Below are positions 1 to 11,292 of a stretch of DNA of 64,000 nucleotides, piece after piece. The notes beneath the pieces are model-generated. The model was not told the origin of the DNA. It searched no databases and saw only the letters and a list, made by a program, of their open reading frames with translations. Positions within the stretch are counted from its first letter, which is position 1; each line of letters opens with the position of its first letter. The translations under genes and the position numbers were made by a program. Origin of the DNA: Periconia sp. R9002 (taxonomy: Eukaryota; Ascomycota; Dothideomycetes; Pleosporales; Periconiaceae); the NCBI GenBank assembly GCA_023627715.1, contig JAMAHW010000073.1, positions 154,711 to 218,710 on the forward strand. The letters run 5' to 3'.

Positions 1-1855
1 GAAAAAGGTGTGTCGTCGACGAACACAAACGGTGAGCAGTGAAAAGAGAGGAGAGAAAAAAATGAATGTGGGAGCTTCAATGCAGAAGCAAACGAATGGA
101 ATCAACCAAATGTGGCGAGAGAGAGAGAGAGAGAGAGAGGTGTATAAAGAACAGCGAAGGGTGGAGAAGAGAGAAGGAAGGAAGAAGAGGTGAATTGCGG
201 AGCTGGGTGGGATAAGGTAAGCTCACTCTCCCCCGTGTAGCCCCTTCCCCAGTAATAGACGGTAGTACGTATGATGCTAGCTGGTCCCTGGCTAGTGGAT
301 CCCGAATAGGCAAGTTTGTTTCAGAGATAGGCCTAAGCAGGCGGCGCAAAGCCAATCAAGCGCGGGCTTGTGCTTTGTTTCAGACGGCTAACTAAGTAAA
401 CCAAACGACCCCCATGGAGTCATGGACTGGACTGGACGACAGATCAATGTCCGTTCCAGGACGGACATGACCACCTCATTCTTCTATGCATTATACGGTA
501 CGACGAGAACAGAATATCTAACATACGGTACGGTACTCAGGCGTCCTCCTGTGGCCTTGCTCATTAACCACTTCATTACCTATCGTGCGTACGTGTACTA
601 GGTACTGAAAATGTCGAACATGTCCATCAGTGCCTATTCCAATGTTGCAGGCTCCACAGCCAGGAGGACCTCGCAATTTGCAGCTGGGCAAAAAGAAAGT
701 GCAGCGCCTACCTAGAAGAGAGTCATTGGGTAACCTGCAACCGCCAGCGCAACCTTCGTCGGGGGGCTACATTACTCGAGGAACAGAAATTTATCTGGTT
801 GGTTCGATCCGTGTCTTTGTGGCTGATGATTGATTTGATTTTCGTGTGTGTTTTTCTCGTCGCCAGAGGCAAGCCCGCGTTTTTTGCACAGCCCGTCGCA
901 AACCCCGGTACCTCCCAATGAATCAATGCCGTTTCTTCGTTCTAGGGTGCAAACAGTACATTCGCGGCATACCACCCATCATGGCATGACATTGGCACCC
1001 CGTTTGTTTATTACTGTGCGGACTTGGCTGGCTTTGATCGCGTTTGGCTGGACCGGTTGTTTTTTGTTCGGTTTGGTTTGGGTTGCCTTTTGCTTGATTT
1101 TATCCATACTTTGCTGTCGCTGGGGGCGAGCATGTCTGTCCGCCTGAAAAGATATGACTTGTCTTGTACAGTGTGGTGATTATGTGCGCACCGTAAAAAA
1201 GGCGTCCACCGGTGGCTTCATCGCAGGCTTGGTGATATTCTGCGGCGCCGTCGCACGTCTTGATTCATTCATCACGATTTATTTTCCTAGGTGTGTGGCT
1301 TTTGCTGGTTTGGCATGTACCATGGTGAAGTGTGGATGAATGTGATGAAAGAGTGTGCATTCAATGTTGTTCGCGAGTACTCAGCTCTGGTGGTACATAC
1401 GATAGGGCGCACAGCTTGATGTGATGCAGTCATCCAAGCCTGACGATGCAGGCCGGAGTTGCAACTACACTTCTCCCAGTCTCACGGCCAGCCACGCAGG
1501 ACTGGGCGACAACCGTAAGCCTTACCCGACCCGGATGCCCCAAAACCACCGTCTCGCTACCAACTAGGCAATGTCAGATACCAACACGGCAAACACACGG
1601 CAGCGCTGACGTGCGAACTGGCCAAAAAGATGCTGTCCTTTTTGCGCACATACAACATAGCGAGGCGTTACCCTTAGGCTCCGCGCCCGCTCCCGTACTT
1701 AGCTACCTACCCATCCTAGCCTCTGATCAAGTCTAGCCTGTTCATGGCCAGACTCTAACCCAACCGTCAGTCTACCCCCCAAAACACCATGCATCTAGCG
1801 ACACCGAGACAAAAATAACCCAAACCCATAATCATCATGACTTTTGTCGGCGGGC
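1..1855. other. Region without a supported gene
   Basis: No reading frame here has protein-like composition or a recognisable domain on either strand. The stretch holds a GA microsatellite near its left end and scattered GTACGGTAC-type short words. The last few hundred bases are probably the 3' flank of the minus-strand CCDC124-like gene. A gene whose body lies left of the window cannot be excluded. Confidence 0.6.
117..139. repeat. (GA)n microsatellite
   Basis: An uninterrupted run of about eleven GA dinucleotides inside a purine-rich stretch. A simple sequence repeat with no visible coding role. Confidence 0.95.
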
Positions 1856-2546
1856 CTATGAGCCCGCCAGCCTCTTCTCCTTCTTGTCCCTCTCACTCTC
1901 TTTCAGAGCCGCTATCTCTTCCTTGGACATGTTGTATGAAGCCGACACCTGGTTCATGGGGTTGTCTGGATGCTTGTCGAATTCCTTTCGAATCTGATCA
2001 ATCTTTTGCTGTCGCCTCAGCGATTTGTCGTCCTTCATCTCCTCCAGTCTCCGTTCCTCAAAGGCGGCGTAGGCGGCCTTGACCCGACGCTCGGGATGAC
2101 GATCAATCTTGTCGTTGTCCTTCCCAGTAAGCGACAGAGCGTCGAGTGCGTTGTCGATACCGGTTGCGTTCAAAGAGCCCAAAGCCCCGTCGATACCGCG
2201 AGGTTTCTTTTCGGCCTTCTTGGCACCCGCTCCCTTTGGTTTCGAAGGGAGGGAAGCTTCCTCTTCGCGGAGTAGGGCATCCTTCTCGGCCTTCTTACGT
2301 GCGGCTTCTTCCTTCTTCGCCGCGGCGGCCTCTCTGTATGTGCGTAAGCGCGTTTCCATGTTTGTATTAAATTCTTGAGTATGCGTACGCTTTAGAGTTT
2401 GATTTGCCTCCCTGTTCCCACTTCTTTGATTCGGCAGCTTCTGCTTCTCTATCCTTCTGTGCTTGCTTCTGCGCCGCCGCGTCGGCCTTCCGGGCCTGGC
2501 CTTGGGCTTTCTTGGAGTTTTCTCCGCCTCCGCGCTTGGGTGGCAT
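1856..2546 (-). CDS. CCDC124/Lso2-like ribosome-associated coiled-coil protein
   Basis: Two exons (2546-2389 and 2333-1856) joined over a 55-nt GT-AG intron give 211 residues. The start at 2546 gives the family's typical N-terminus MPPKRGGGENSKKAQ; the longer open frame running upstream from exon 2 reads through intron sequence and is not used. The protein is highly charged. A lysine/alanine-rich coiled coil covers residues 1-90, and a conserved C-terminal block carries HPERRVKAAYAAFEERRLEE and then KEFDKHPDNPMNQVSASYN. Known members (human CCDC124, yeast Lso2) bind idle 80S ribosomes and help them recover from dormancy, so a cytoplasmic ribosome-linked role is inferred. Its 3' end faces the gene-poor left edge of the window. 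No alternative family fits as well. Confidence 0.86.
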
Positions 2547-3644
2547 GATGGCGATCGATAAAGAGTTGCAGGTATGGGTGAGAAGAGACGTGGAGCGCGG
2601 ACTACCGAAAACGGCGCAAAGTACAAAGGCGCGTTGAATGTTTGTAACTGGATGACTCGAGGCTCAAGAAGCTACGCGGGGTTGCCTAACACCGGCGATG
2701 ATGAAGGTAGTGGGGCACAGTGATGACTAATCGGTAGACGTCAGTCAACGCAACAAGACCATGATTCCTTCACTCTCGTCCTGTCAACTGTCAAATGTCA
2801 TGCGCCGTTGCACCGGGTATTCTTCATCAAAGCCAGCCGGAGCACTTGCGCACGTCAAGTTTCAACAAATCGTCGCCGAGAACCGCGCTTAGTGATTCGT
2901 ATCTTTTCCTACATACCCTTACAGGCCAAGAGCAAATTCATTATGGAGATGGGGTTTGGGAAATGCGTATTGAATATACAATGAACAAGAGAAAAGACAT
3001 TGAAATTTGAACACCGATTCCGTGTAACCGCATCTACCTACTCGACGTGCAGATTCGCTTAACCACAATCCTATCACACAACACTACCTTTGCACTTGTC
3101 CTTATATTGGACCACTCCCCTGGTCTGATCATTGCTTGTCCTCTATGCTTGTATACCTATGTGGAGCTTAAGTGACATAGGGAAACCGTTAAACGTGTAC
3201 GTACACCCACATGATCAACGTCGAATCACCCGGTCCAAACCCCTGCAACTGCATGCATTCGCTCGTAAACAGGGATTTCTAGATTGCTGTTACAGTCAGG
3301 ACGCACTTTTCACGATGTGGAGTTGCAACGGAGCATCTCGTATCAGTTGAGGGTTCAATAGCGTCTCATTCCCTATACTCGCCACGCCGGTTAAAGTGAC
3401 GATCAATTGACTCTTCCGGAGCGGGGAGAACGTTTGTTACGTAGGAGCTCATTGAGCTATGGAGGGGTATCGATTATTTAGGTTCTTCGCCATCTCCAGT
3501 CTCCTGGTTTGCGCGCCCTTCGTTCTGCTGTACTGCTTCGACTGCTACTGTTCTGGCTCTATTGGCGAGCCTGGCCTCACGTGTGGCGGTTACCAGAACC
3601 AATTGACTTCCCGATACACCGTTATTGTAAATTTGGCACAAACA
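2547..3644. other. Divergent intergenic region
   Basis: About 1.1 kb between the CCDC124-like gene (minus) and the alpha-galactosidase (plus), so it should hold both promoters. The galactosidase frame stays open upstream to 3459, but that extension reads as leader. No other gene is supported. Confidence 0.6.
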
Positions 3645-5306
3645 ATGGCTACTACTAAGAAACTCTTTTTCGCCGCGTTGACGGGGGTAGCGTTCGCGGA
3701 CCCAAAGGTTTCTCCACTCCCACCAATGGGGTTCAACAATTGGGCTCGTTTCCAATGCAACTTGAATGAGACTGTGTTTACAGTGACTGCAGACGCAATG
3801 GCTAAGAATGGCCTTCTCGCTGCTGGCTATAAAAATATCAACCTCGACGATTGTTGGTCGAAGACGGAGAGAAACTCAAAAGGCGAACTCGAATGGAACT
3901 CTACCATCTTTCCTCGCGGACTACCCTGGCTGGGCGATTACCTGCACAAACGAGGTTTCAATTTTGGGATCTACACGAACGCGGGCAACATGTCGTGCGG
4001 ATGGTATCCGGGGTCACAAGACCATGAAGAGATCGATTCTTTGACCTTTGAGAAGTGGGGAGTAGATTACCTGAAGGTGGACGGTTGCCACATGGACCTG
4101 CAAAATGGGCGTTCGTATTATGAGGAATTCGAATACCGGTACAAGCTATGGCATGAGATTTTGCACACCAAGCTCAAAAAGCCGTTCATCTTCTCGCAGT
4201 CAGCACCAGCTTACTTTAGCCCCAACTTCCATCTTGATCAGAACAATACCGATTGGTACCGGACTATGGATTACATCAGGGAGAGCGGCGAACTTGCCAG
4301 ACATTCTGACGACATCAAAGTTTACGGCAACAACCCCACCAACATTTTCGAGCCTGGCGGCCACTGGGAGTCCATGATGAACAACTACATTATGGAAGTG
4401 CGCCTCTCACGGTATCAATCCTGCGGCTTCTTTAACGATCCCGACTTCCTCATCGTCGACTGGCCCGATCTCAGCATTGACGAAAAACGCACGCATTTCG
4501 CTCTCTGGAGCTCCTTCTCCGCGCCCCTCATCATCAGTGCTTGGATGCCCGACGTCAAAAAAGAAGAACTCGAGTACCTTACCAACAAAGACATCATCGC
4601 CATCGACCAAGACGCACTCTGCGAACAAGCAACCCTCGTATCGCAAACCGAAGACTCCTTCGACGTACTGACCAAGAACCTTGCCAACGGCGACCGTCTC
4701 CTCACCATCTTCAACAAAGGCGACAAAAGTACGACTGCCAGTGTACCCATCTCTCGCCTCGGCATCGACGAAAACGCAAGCTACAAGGCCAAAGATCTCT
4801 GGACAGGCCGCACTACCACGATCCACAAATCCGTCAGCGGCGTCAAACTTAAAGCCCACGAAACAGCCCTCTTCCGCATCTCGGCCCAAGAAGGAGCGAA
4901 ACCGCTTAACGTCACCCCCACCGGCCAAATCTTCAACACCTTCTCACTCAACTGCCTCACCCTCACATCCTCACACCACTCCCCATCCAACGTGCGCTTC
5001 TCGCCCTGCACCGGCGACGACGAGCAGGTATGGCAGATCTCCTCGCGCGGTGTTTTAACATCCTTAGCGGACGATGGATTGTGTCTTTCTGTCCAAGATC
5101 GAAGCACCGTTGGCGTGGAACACTGTGGTGGGCGGGGCGACGATAAGGCACAAGCGTGGAAATACGGCGTTAGCGGGAATTTGGTGAGTAAAGTCAAAGG
5201 AGCGTGTTTGACGGAGGGCAACGGAGGCAGGGTTGAGGCGAGGGCTTGCGGGAACGAGGCTGATACCCAGGTCTTTGCTCTGCCTGGGGGTGTGAAGCTG
5301 GAGTGA
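3645..5306 (+). CDS. Secreted alpha-galactosidase, GH27, with C-terminal ricin-type lectin domain
   Basis: An intronless gene of 553 residues. The frame is open from 3459, but the start at 3645 gives a clean signal peptide (MATTKKLFFAALTGVAFA, then DPKV), so I use it. The GH27 barrel begins with PPMGFNNWARFQC. The nucleophile motif is YLKVDGC (Asp146), and the acid/base motif is NDPDFLIV (Asp267 by alignment to human alpha-galactosidase A). IIAIDQDAL closes the catalytic part. After a beta-sandwich, residues about 430-553 form a beta-trefoil with degenerate QxW motifs (EQVWQI, AQAWKY) and paired cysteines, as in CBM13 lectins. The enzyme should release terminal alpha-galactose from galactomannan or raffinose-type sugars outside the cell, with the lectin helping it hold plant polysaccharide. 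It lies next to a small secreted protein gene and 17 kb from a cellobiose dehydrogenase. Confidence 0.95.
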   Translation: MATTKKLFFAALTGVAFADPKVSPLPPMGFNNWARFQCNLNETVFTVTADAMAKNGLLAAGYKNINLDDCWSKTERNSKGELEWNSTIFPRGLPWLGDYLHKRGFNFGIYTNAGNMSCGWYPGSQDHEEIDSLTFEKWGVDYLKVDGCHMDLQNGRSYYEEFEYRYKLWHEILHTKLKKPFIFSQSAPAYFSPNFHLDQNNTDWYRTMDYIRESGELARHSDDIKVYGNNPTNIFEPGGHWESMMNNYIMEVRLSRYQSCGFFNDPDFLIVDWPDLSIDEKRTHFALWSSFSAPLIISAWMPDVKKEELEYLTNKDIIAIDQDALCEQATLVSQTEDSFDVLTKNLANGDRLLTIFNKGDKSTTASVPISRLGIDENASYKAKDLWTGRTTTIHKSVSGVKLKAHETALFRISAQEGAKPLNVTPTGQIFNTFSLNCLTLTSSHHSPSNVRFSPCTGDDEQVWQISSRGVLTSLADDGLCLSVQDRSTVGVEHCGGRGDDKAQAWKYGVSGNLVSKVKGACLTEGNGGRVEARACGNEADTQVFALPGGVKLE

Positions 5307-5697
5307 TTACAGCGTAGGTAGTTGAGTGATGTTTGAAAGTGCTGGGTGGTGAGGGGGGAATGTTTCGAAGCTAATAAAAAAATCATACTTTCCACATCCA
5401 ACAACAATAACCCCATTTCAAATTACGCTACGCTACCACACAGAGTTCCATGACCTTTTAAACTCTGCAGACTCCAATGCCATGAAGATCAAGGGGAGAA
5501 GGTAGGAATGTACATGTACCAAAACCCACTTTAACAAGATACACGCATTACATCATTACCATTACTTATCAAGACTTCCTCTCTCCCTCACATCCTTCTA
5601 TGTACATACATAACATCCGCACATACACACACTCCCCGCTCCTCCAGAAGACCACAACTGAGACTCGGTAAACAAAATACAAGAAACCGAAACTTTT
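5307..5697. other. Convergent 3' flank
   Basis: This 390-bp gap separates the 3' ends of the alpha-galactosidase (plus) and the small secreted protein (minus). It contains an AATAAA-like word soon after the galactosidase stop (near 5371) and pyrimidine-rich sequence. No gene is seen. Confidence 0.6.
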
Positions 5698-6209
5698 TTA
5701 CGCAACAGCCTTGACGACCTGCACGACCGTCGACCCAATCTTCGTTCCATCGTCACGGGTAGAATCCCACTCCATAGTCCCCTCGCCGAAAACCGTCATG
5801 GGCGTTTCGCCTGAAAGATTGAGGTGTACAGCAATACCTAACATTCACACAACCCATCAGCACAATCCCCCCTTCACAAAAAAATAAAGGAAAACTCACC
5901 GTCGTCCGCCGCATCAAACTCATACCCAAACTCCAAATGATCGCACCGCTTCTCAAACGGCGGGTCGGCGGATGGGGCGTACACGCACGCGTTGCGGAGC
6001 GGGTTCTCGTGGTTGATGTCGAAGCCCGTGTGGTAGTAGCTCGCGGAGAGGTACTCGCTGCCCGAGGAGGGGTTGTACTGGAGTGAGACGAGGAAGGCAC
6101 CGTAGGGGTTGTTGGGGGTTGGGTAGTTGGGGATGCTCGGGGTGGGGAGGGCGGATGTGGTGGTTGCGGTCGCGGCGAGGGCGACGAGGAGGGTGGTTAG
6201 GGGTTGCAT
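5698..6209 (-). CDS. Small secreted protein, unknown function
   Basis: Two exons (6209-5900 and 5837-5698) with a 62-nt GTGAGT...TTAG intron encode 149 residues. The N-terminus MQPLTTLLVALAATATTTSA is a good signal peptide, leaving about 129 mature residues. The mature part has two cysteines (in NACVYAP and EKRCDHLEF) that could form one disulfide, no membrane segment, and alternating hydrophobic stretches that suggest beta-structure. The splice is supported because the joined frame runs in phase to TAA with even composition (GIAVHLNLSGETPMTVFG across and after the junction). I do not recognise the family. Size, secretion signal and few cysteines fit either a cell-surface protein or a candidate effector. 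It is convergent with the galactosidase gene. Confidence 0.72.
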
Positions 6210-9200
6210 TTTGGGAGGGTAAAGGGTGGGTTGGCGTTTTGGCGTTTGGGGGGTGTTGTGGTGGTGTCGTGAGGTGAGGTGAGGAGATGTGTGGATGGGA
6301 TGGTTTGGCGTGCGGGTTGGTTCTTAACTTATGTACCTCTGTATCAATGCATGTAGGAGAGAGTCTTCCAAAAGCGGGTAGGTAGCATCCGTAGTTTAGA
6401 TGGATCAATACAGTTAGTTAAACACCATCTATGTACCATCCATCCATCCCCCCATCACCCTATTGAACCTATTGAACCAATATTTCCGATAGTCGCGCGC
6501 GCCCTGCATGATTCCCCCCGTGTGTTTATTGCAGGCTAGGTAGGTAGCGGGGTTGAACCCTGCATTTTTTGCGCAAATAGTATGCATGGTTTCCAGAAAC
6601 GGACTACTCGCCGTTTTTGGTGAGGCTTTTCGGCGCACGCATGTGGGTGGGTTTGTTTCTTGGTGGTATTGCCAATGATCATATAACGTCAACGTGCGAC
6701 GAATGATTATCGAAGACTGTATATACGCTGGTGACCTTTGCATAGGTAAATACTTGTACTCATCATTAAGATACATCTTTCGATCTACATAAACCATCCC
6801 ACCTCACAGCTGAACTTTCATCACTAGCAACCTTGAAGAATCCCTCCCCCTTTTTCCCATCATTAAGTACCTACCTACTGATGTCACGAGTGGATACGGA
6901 TCAAAAGCTCCGTGCTATTGTACAAGTATAGACAATAAATTTGTGGGGATGCGCTGGGCTATTCATAGCTGGTCTAGTGTGTTTATCTTGATTCATGCTA
7001 GTACGTTGCAACGTTTATGCATGCAATTTCTTGCCGCTAGAGCCAAGATATGTAGCCTAAAAGGAGGAGACTTTTTTTTGACCCTCTTCACCCTTCTATT
7101 AGGTATTACTATTTCTGTGGAACGGAGGGTAAATGTTGATTTTAGGCCTATTTTTTTTGGCAGGCAAGTAAGGCAGGTAGGTATCAGACGTATATCGCCA
7201 ACACCGCAAATCCGCGATAAATACACGATTACATCCGCAAGAGTGACAAATCAAGGTACATAAATAGTCGACACAAACAACAGAATAGACAAACAACCCC
7301 ACCTAACCAATCCGCACCTCTACTCCACAAAACCACACCTATATCGTAGGTATAAAGTCGGCTTAACTTAACTAGGGGTAATACAATAAGTGATGAATGT
7401 CTTAATACACTACGCCACGTGGTGTCTCAATAATAAACGACTCTGTACCTGGAGTTCAACACATACCCTAGCACACGACCGACACCAAAATTAGTATACT
7501 CGACAGTGGATCCTCAATCCATCCATCCATCCATTACGTTATTCCACAGTACATACAGTACACCCTCGGCTCCTCGGCCGTACGTACGTAGACGAATTGT
7601 ATCAATCAATGCTCAAACAACAACGTCACACACAACCTACTCTACTCCTTCTGACCCTACAATCCATCATGTAGGTAAATGTGTACGTAAATCTTGTACG
7701 TTGCTTTAAGAAACGAATCCTGATAATTGGGTGAGGATTAGTATACCGTATAAGAAGGGGGGCTAGCTGCAGGAGTAGGGAGGAAGGAGAAGCAGGGTTA
7801 GTGTAGGCATAACTTCGGCGAGAAAGAGAGGGCTTGGTTTGGAGAGGAGGAGGTGAGGAGGGTAGGAAGGGGACGGTCGGATGTAACGCTGGTAATTGAT
7901 TGGAATTGTGGAGGGAGGTTGAGTGGGATGGAGTTATGTTGATTGATGGTGGTTATGTGTACCTTGCGCTAAGTACGTACCTTGATGTGTACCGTGTTAG
8001 GTGAAGGAGTTGATAGCGCCTTGAAAACTCCTTGCTTTCATGTTCAGAAAGTTTTTTGCGATTTGTTGCCTGTTTTGATACTGCGAGTAATACAATTGCT
8101 ATGCGATGATATCTGTACTAGGTACAATAGGTCTTTCATGAATACGACTACTGCTTAGACCGCCAACATCACTCTGTACACAAGTACAAACCCACACAAT
8201 CCCAACAACCCTCAATACAGTGCCGAATACATCAATACGAAAGTACCTCGAACCCCAATTCCAACGCTCTTGCTGATCAAGATGTGATACGCACAGCGAA
8301 CATGCAACGTCATTCTTTAATGAAGTGAATCAAGGATGGGGGGTGGTGGTATCTTAAAGCTCACACGATGGGGCGTGAGGGAGGACGTAGCATCGCAGAA
8401 GTCGAGGTTGTGAGGGAAGGGGGGTGGGATACATAGGTATACATCAACGTTACTGGTATATAAAGTCGATTAGGGAAGACGAGTTGAAGGGGTAATTGCG
8501 TAGTTGCTACATGTGTAGACGTTGTGAATTGTTGCATGTAGAATAATGAAGCATTTGCACGTAGAGTTGATTGCTGTCTATCTTTGGTTCTTTTCTAGCT
8601 GAATACATACATATGTAGGTATGTAGGAGCTGATCTTCTTTTCATGTGGTTGGACTTGTTGAGCCTATCCGGTGTGTACTATGGCCTGATCGAAGCCCAT
8701 CTTGAGCCGCTTTTCAAGCTCCGTTAGAAAGGCGCTATCCATCCAGTTTGGACCTTTGGCGTACATATGGTTTACGAAGCGAGTGTGGGCGTGTGTGTGG
8801 CGCCTCACTCTCCTAGGAGCCACAATCACGTGCTATGTAAACACAGCAAACGCATACAACGCCACACCAAGACGGAAACAACGCTAAAGAACAGTAAAAA
8901 GACAATCTGCCTTTTCTACACCGGCATATACATGATTCGAACCTTGGGCCCCAAAAAAATCCAAAAAATAACGAGCTCTTTGTGGCATTGTCACCGCTTT
9001 TGCGGCCATAGCTAGAGCTCGTGGGCTTTCCAATGAGTGCTTATCACAGTCCAGATCGAGTGTTATCAATATGCAGCCCCTGCTTTCGCAGTGACGCTCG
9101 TGGGCCCCGTACGTGCCTCTCTCCACTCGACCATGAACTGCCGCTTTCTCATTGTACAACTTGGAAGAATCTGCGGTTTACGCGAAATATATAGTGGCCT

Positions 9201-11292
9201 AATAGTCGAGGTAAACACTAATTGCGTGATTGGAGGCTGCGTTTGTTTAAGTGTGGTACGTGCGTCGGTGGAAAGACCTGGAAGTCGTGCGCGCAGGCAG
9301 CAGCAGCAGTAGCAGAGTAGCGTGGTGGTGTGAGGGACAGTCGTCGTCTGATGTATCGAGAGAGCGAGTGAGTCGCCTAACAAACGCACTTAGCACTGCA
9401 TCAACCAGCCCCTCTCCACGACAAAGATTGCTTGCGACGGTGGCTAGCAAAGCGGTATGAAGTTTGCCTCGCATCACTTTATACGTCGATAGCAGACTGT
9501 GAATTTATTAGCCAAGAGTTTCGACTGTGTAGTTTGATATTGTTCGCGTAGAAGTTTCGTGGTGGTTATGTAGTCTCTCGCAGACCTCTGGTATTGTCTT
9601 TTGCTCCTTAGTATTGTCTTCCGCACCTTGTATGAAATTTGGAATTTGAATTGATCCTCACAGAGTATTGCTACCCTGGGTATCGACACAGGTAGGGGAA
9701 AACACTTGGTGACGTCCTCGGCCAGGACGGGCACACAGACAATCCGCACCTTGGATATGCAGCTAAAGGTGACAACAGGTTGCGTTCTAGGATAGCGCAA
9801 GAAATAAGGAGAGCAGTAAGCCGAGGAGGAGCGGAGGTTGAGGTTGAAGGCCAAGATGAGGGATGACTTTGGTGTGAGAATGGAAGTCTTGATTGATAGG
9901 CGGAAGAAGCCCCTACGGGATACAAAAGGTTGAAAGAGGAGGAGAGGAGCGGTGAAAAGAGACCCAAATCGAATTGAATAGCGTAGCTTATTGAGATCTT
10001 GGCGGTTTAGGTTGAATTTTAGATCGACAAGACCGCGTGACTGTTGAATGAATAGCGGCGTTCCTTTGCTATTCACATTCGCATGTGAATGATGTACATG
10101 TACTCGATGATGACGCGTCTCTATCCATAGGAATTCCAACTCTTTTCATTCTTGCAACAGTGTACAACATGGATTATATTGGCGTGGAGTATCGGCGGAG
10201 TACAAGGAGTTTGCACGCATCGTTTCTGCAGGATGAATAGGGGATTCTGTGTGGGTGGAGCAGCTTTCATCCCATGTCTGCGAATGATCAGTGACCTGTG
10301 AACTGTGCAATAAACGATGCACACGCGCTGGAACCAGATGGGAAAGTGATGAAAATGTGTGAGGGAGGATGAAGAAGGATGGTCAGACGTCGTGGCCGCA
10401 ACAAAGTTTTCCCTTGGGGCCAGTGCTGAAAAAAAGGCGGATGTCGGCCGCTCAGCCGTCATGCAGTTGGGCCATCCTAAATCAGGCATCGCCCCCGCTT
10501 CAAAACCACAGCAAACCATTACCCCACAAGAGTATCCACAAGGCTCGGGAATAACTGGGTTATTATAGAGATAATATGGGTCAGTATGCAGATGGCCATG
10601 AATGACTATGTTTATCGTGACGACCATCTGTATAACACGTCGAGATGTCTGCAAGTTCGACACATCAAGATCACAATTAACCAAGTTCAACAAAGAACAA
10701 TACGAAGCGGAACCGTTGCTATTGACATCATATTTCAACTCCTGTCCATGTTCCCCGCCGTCCCTATCCTCATCACGCGTCAGGCTGACCGTTCCCGAAA
10801 CCGTTGCGCCAATATGGCATGCAGAGTATGCAATGGGACGCTATAATCGCGGGGAACGATGCATGCTTCACCTAGAACTCACACCATGCTAATCCTTTGA
10901 CTGCCACAACCGTTGCGCTACCCAACAACCAAGCCACTGATGCGGAGAGGATCGGACATTTTCTTTCAAAATATGGACAACAGTAATCCTCGACCGTTCC
11001 ACGAAACCAATCCGCTATTTTACCGGCTCCAACATGGTACTGCAAGTTCCCTTGGAGAGGCAGCCTTGGACGACGCTGTGCCGCAGTGTGTTGCCCGCTG
11101 CTAAGGATTCCAGCCGAGTGAAGTTCGGTTTCCCAGGGTGAAGTGTGGGAGTGAGAAGGATAAAGTGGTGAAGTCGTCTCACTGCTTTGAACTTGGGAAA
11201 ATTCGATTCTGTAGCCACCACTTTTTTATATTCACTTCAAGTGCCAGCATACTTTTACTGTGAGACTGATAACTGGAGTTGTGATCGCGATC
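6210..11292. other. 5-kb region without a convincing gene
   Basis: Open frames here (for example a 221-codon minus-strand frame ending at 9474 and a 205-codon one ending at 10121) have compositions unlike real proteins and no domain. The stretch has many GTAGGTA / TACCTAC words and one copy of a roughly 128-bp degenerate repeat at 7336-7463. The right end should hold the aquaglyceroporin promoter. Non-coding RNA genes or heavily split small genes could be missed. Confidence 0.55.
7336..7463 (+). repeat. Degenerate interspersed repeat, copy 1
   Basis: This stretch begins CACCTATATCGT and ends near CCTGGAGTTCAAC. It matches 12808-12935 in the same orientation over about 128 bases with about 24 differences, of which about 22 are transitions and several are CA/TA or TG/TA pairs. 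The flanks are unrelated, so it is a dispersed element, perhaps a solo LTR fragment or MITE remnant. Confidence 0.85.

Noticed and set aside
77..355. 92-codon minus-strand frame over the GA microsatellite
   Set aside because: Low-complexity translation of the repeat (Leu-Ser runs) and no domain.
795..815. Possible tRNA B box GGTTCGATCC
   Set aside because: The T-stem does not pair beyond one base and no A box lies at the right distance.
3459..3644. 62-residue N-terminal extension of the alpha-galactosidase
   Set aside because: The ATG at 3645 starts a standard signal peptide directly before the mature enzyme; the extension adds a second hydrophobic stretch that would hide it.
8930..8950. 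tRNA-like B box (GATTCGAACC on the plus strand)
   Set aside because: The flanking bases do not form a T-arm and there is no matching A box or acceptor stem.
9474..10139. 221-codon open frame on the minus strand in the 5-kb gap
   Set aside because: Its composition is not protein-like, there is no domain, no clear start context, and overlapping frames on both strands are equally open.
10121..10738. 205-codon open frame on the minus strand
   Set aside because: Cys/His-rich random composition and no recognisable motif; it overlaps the previous spurious frame.
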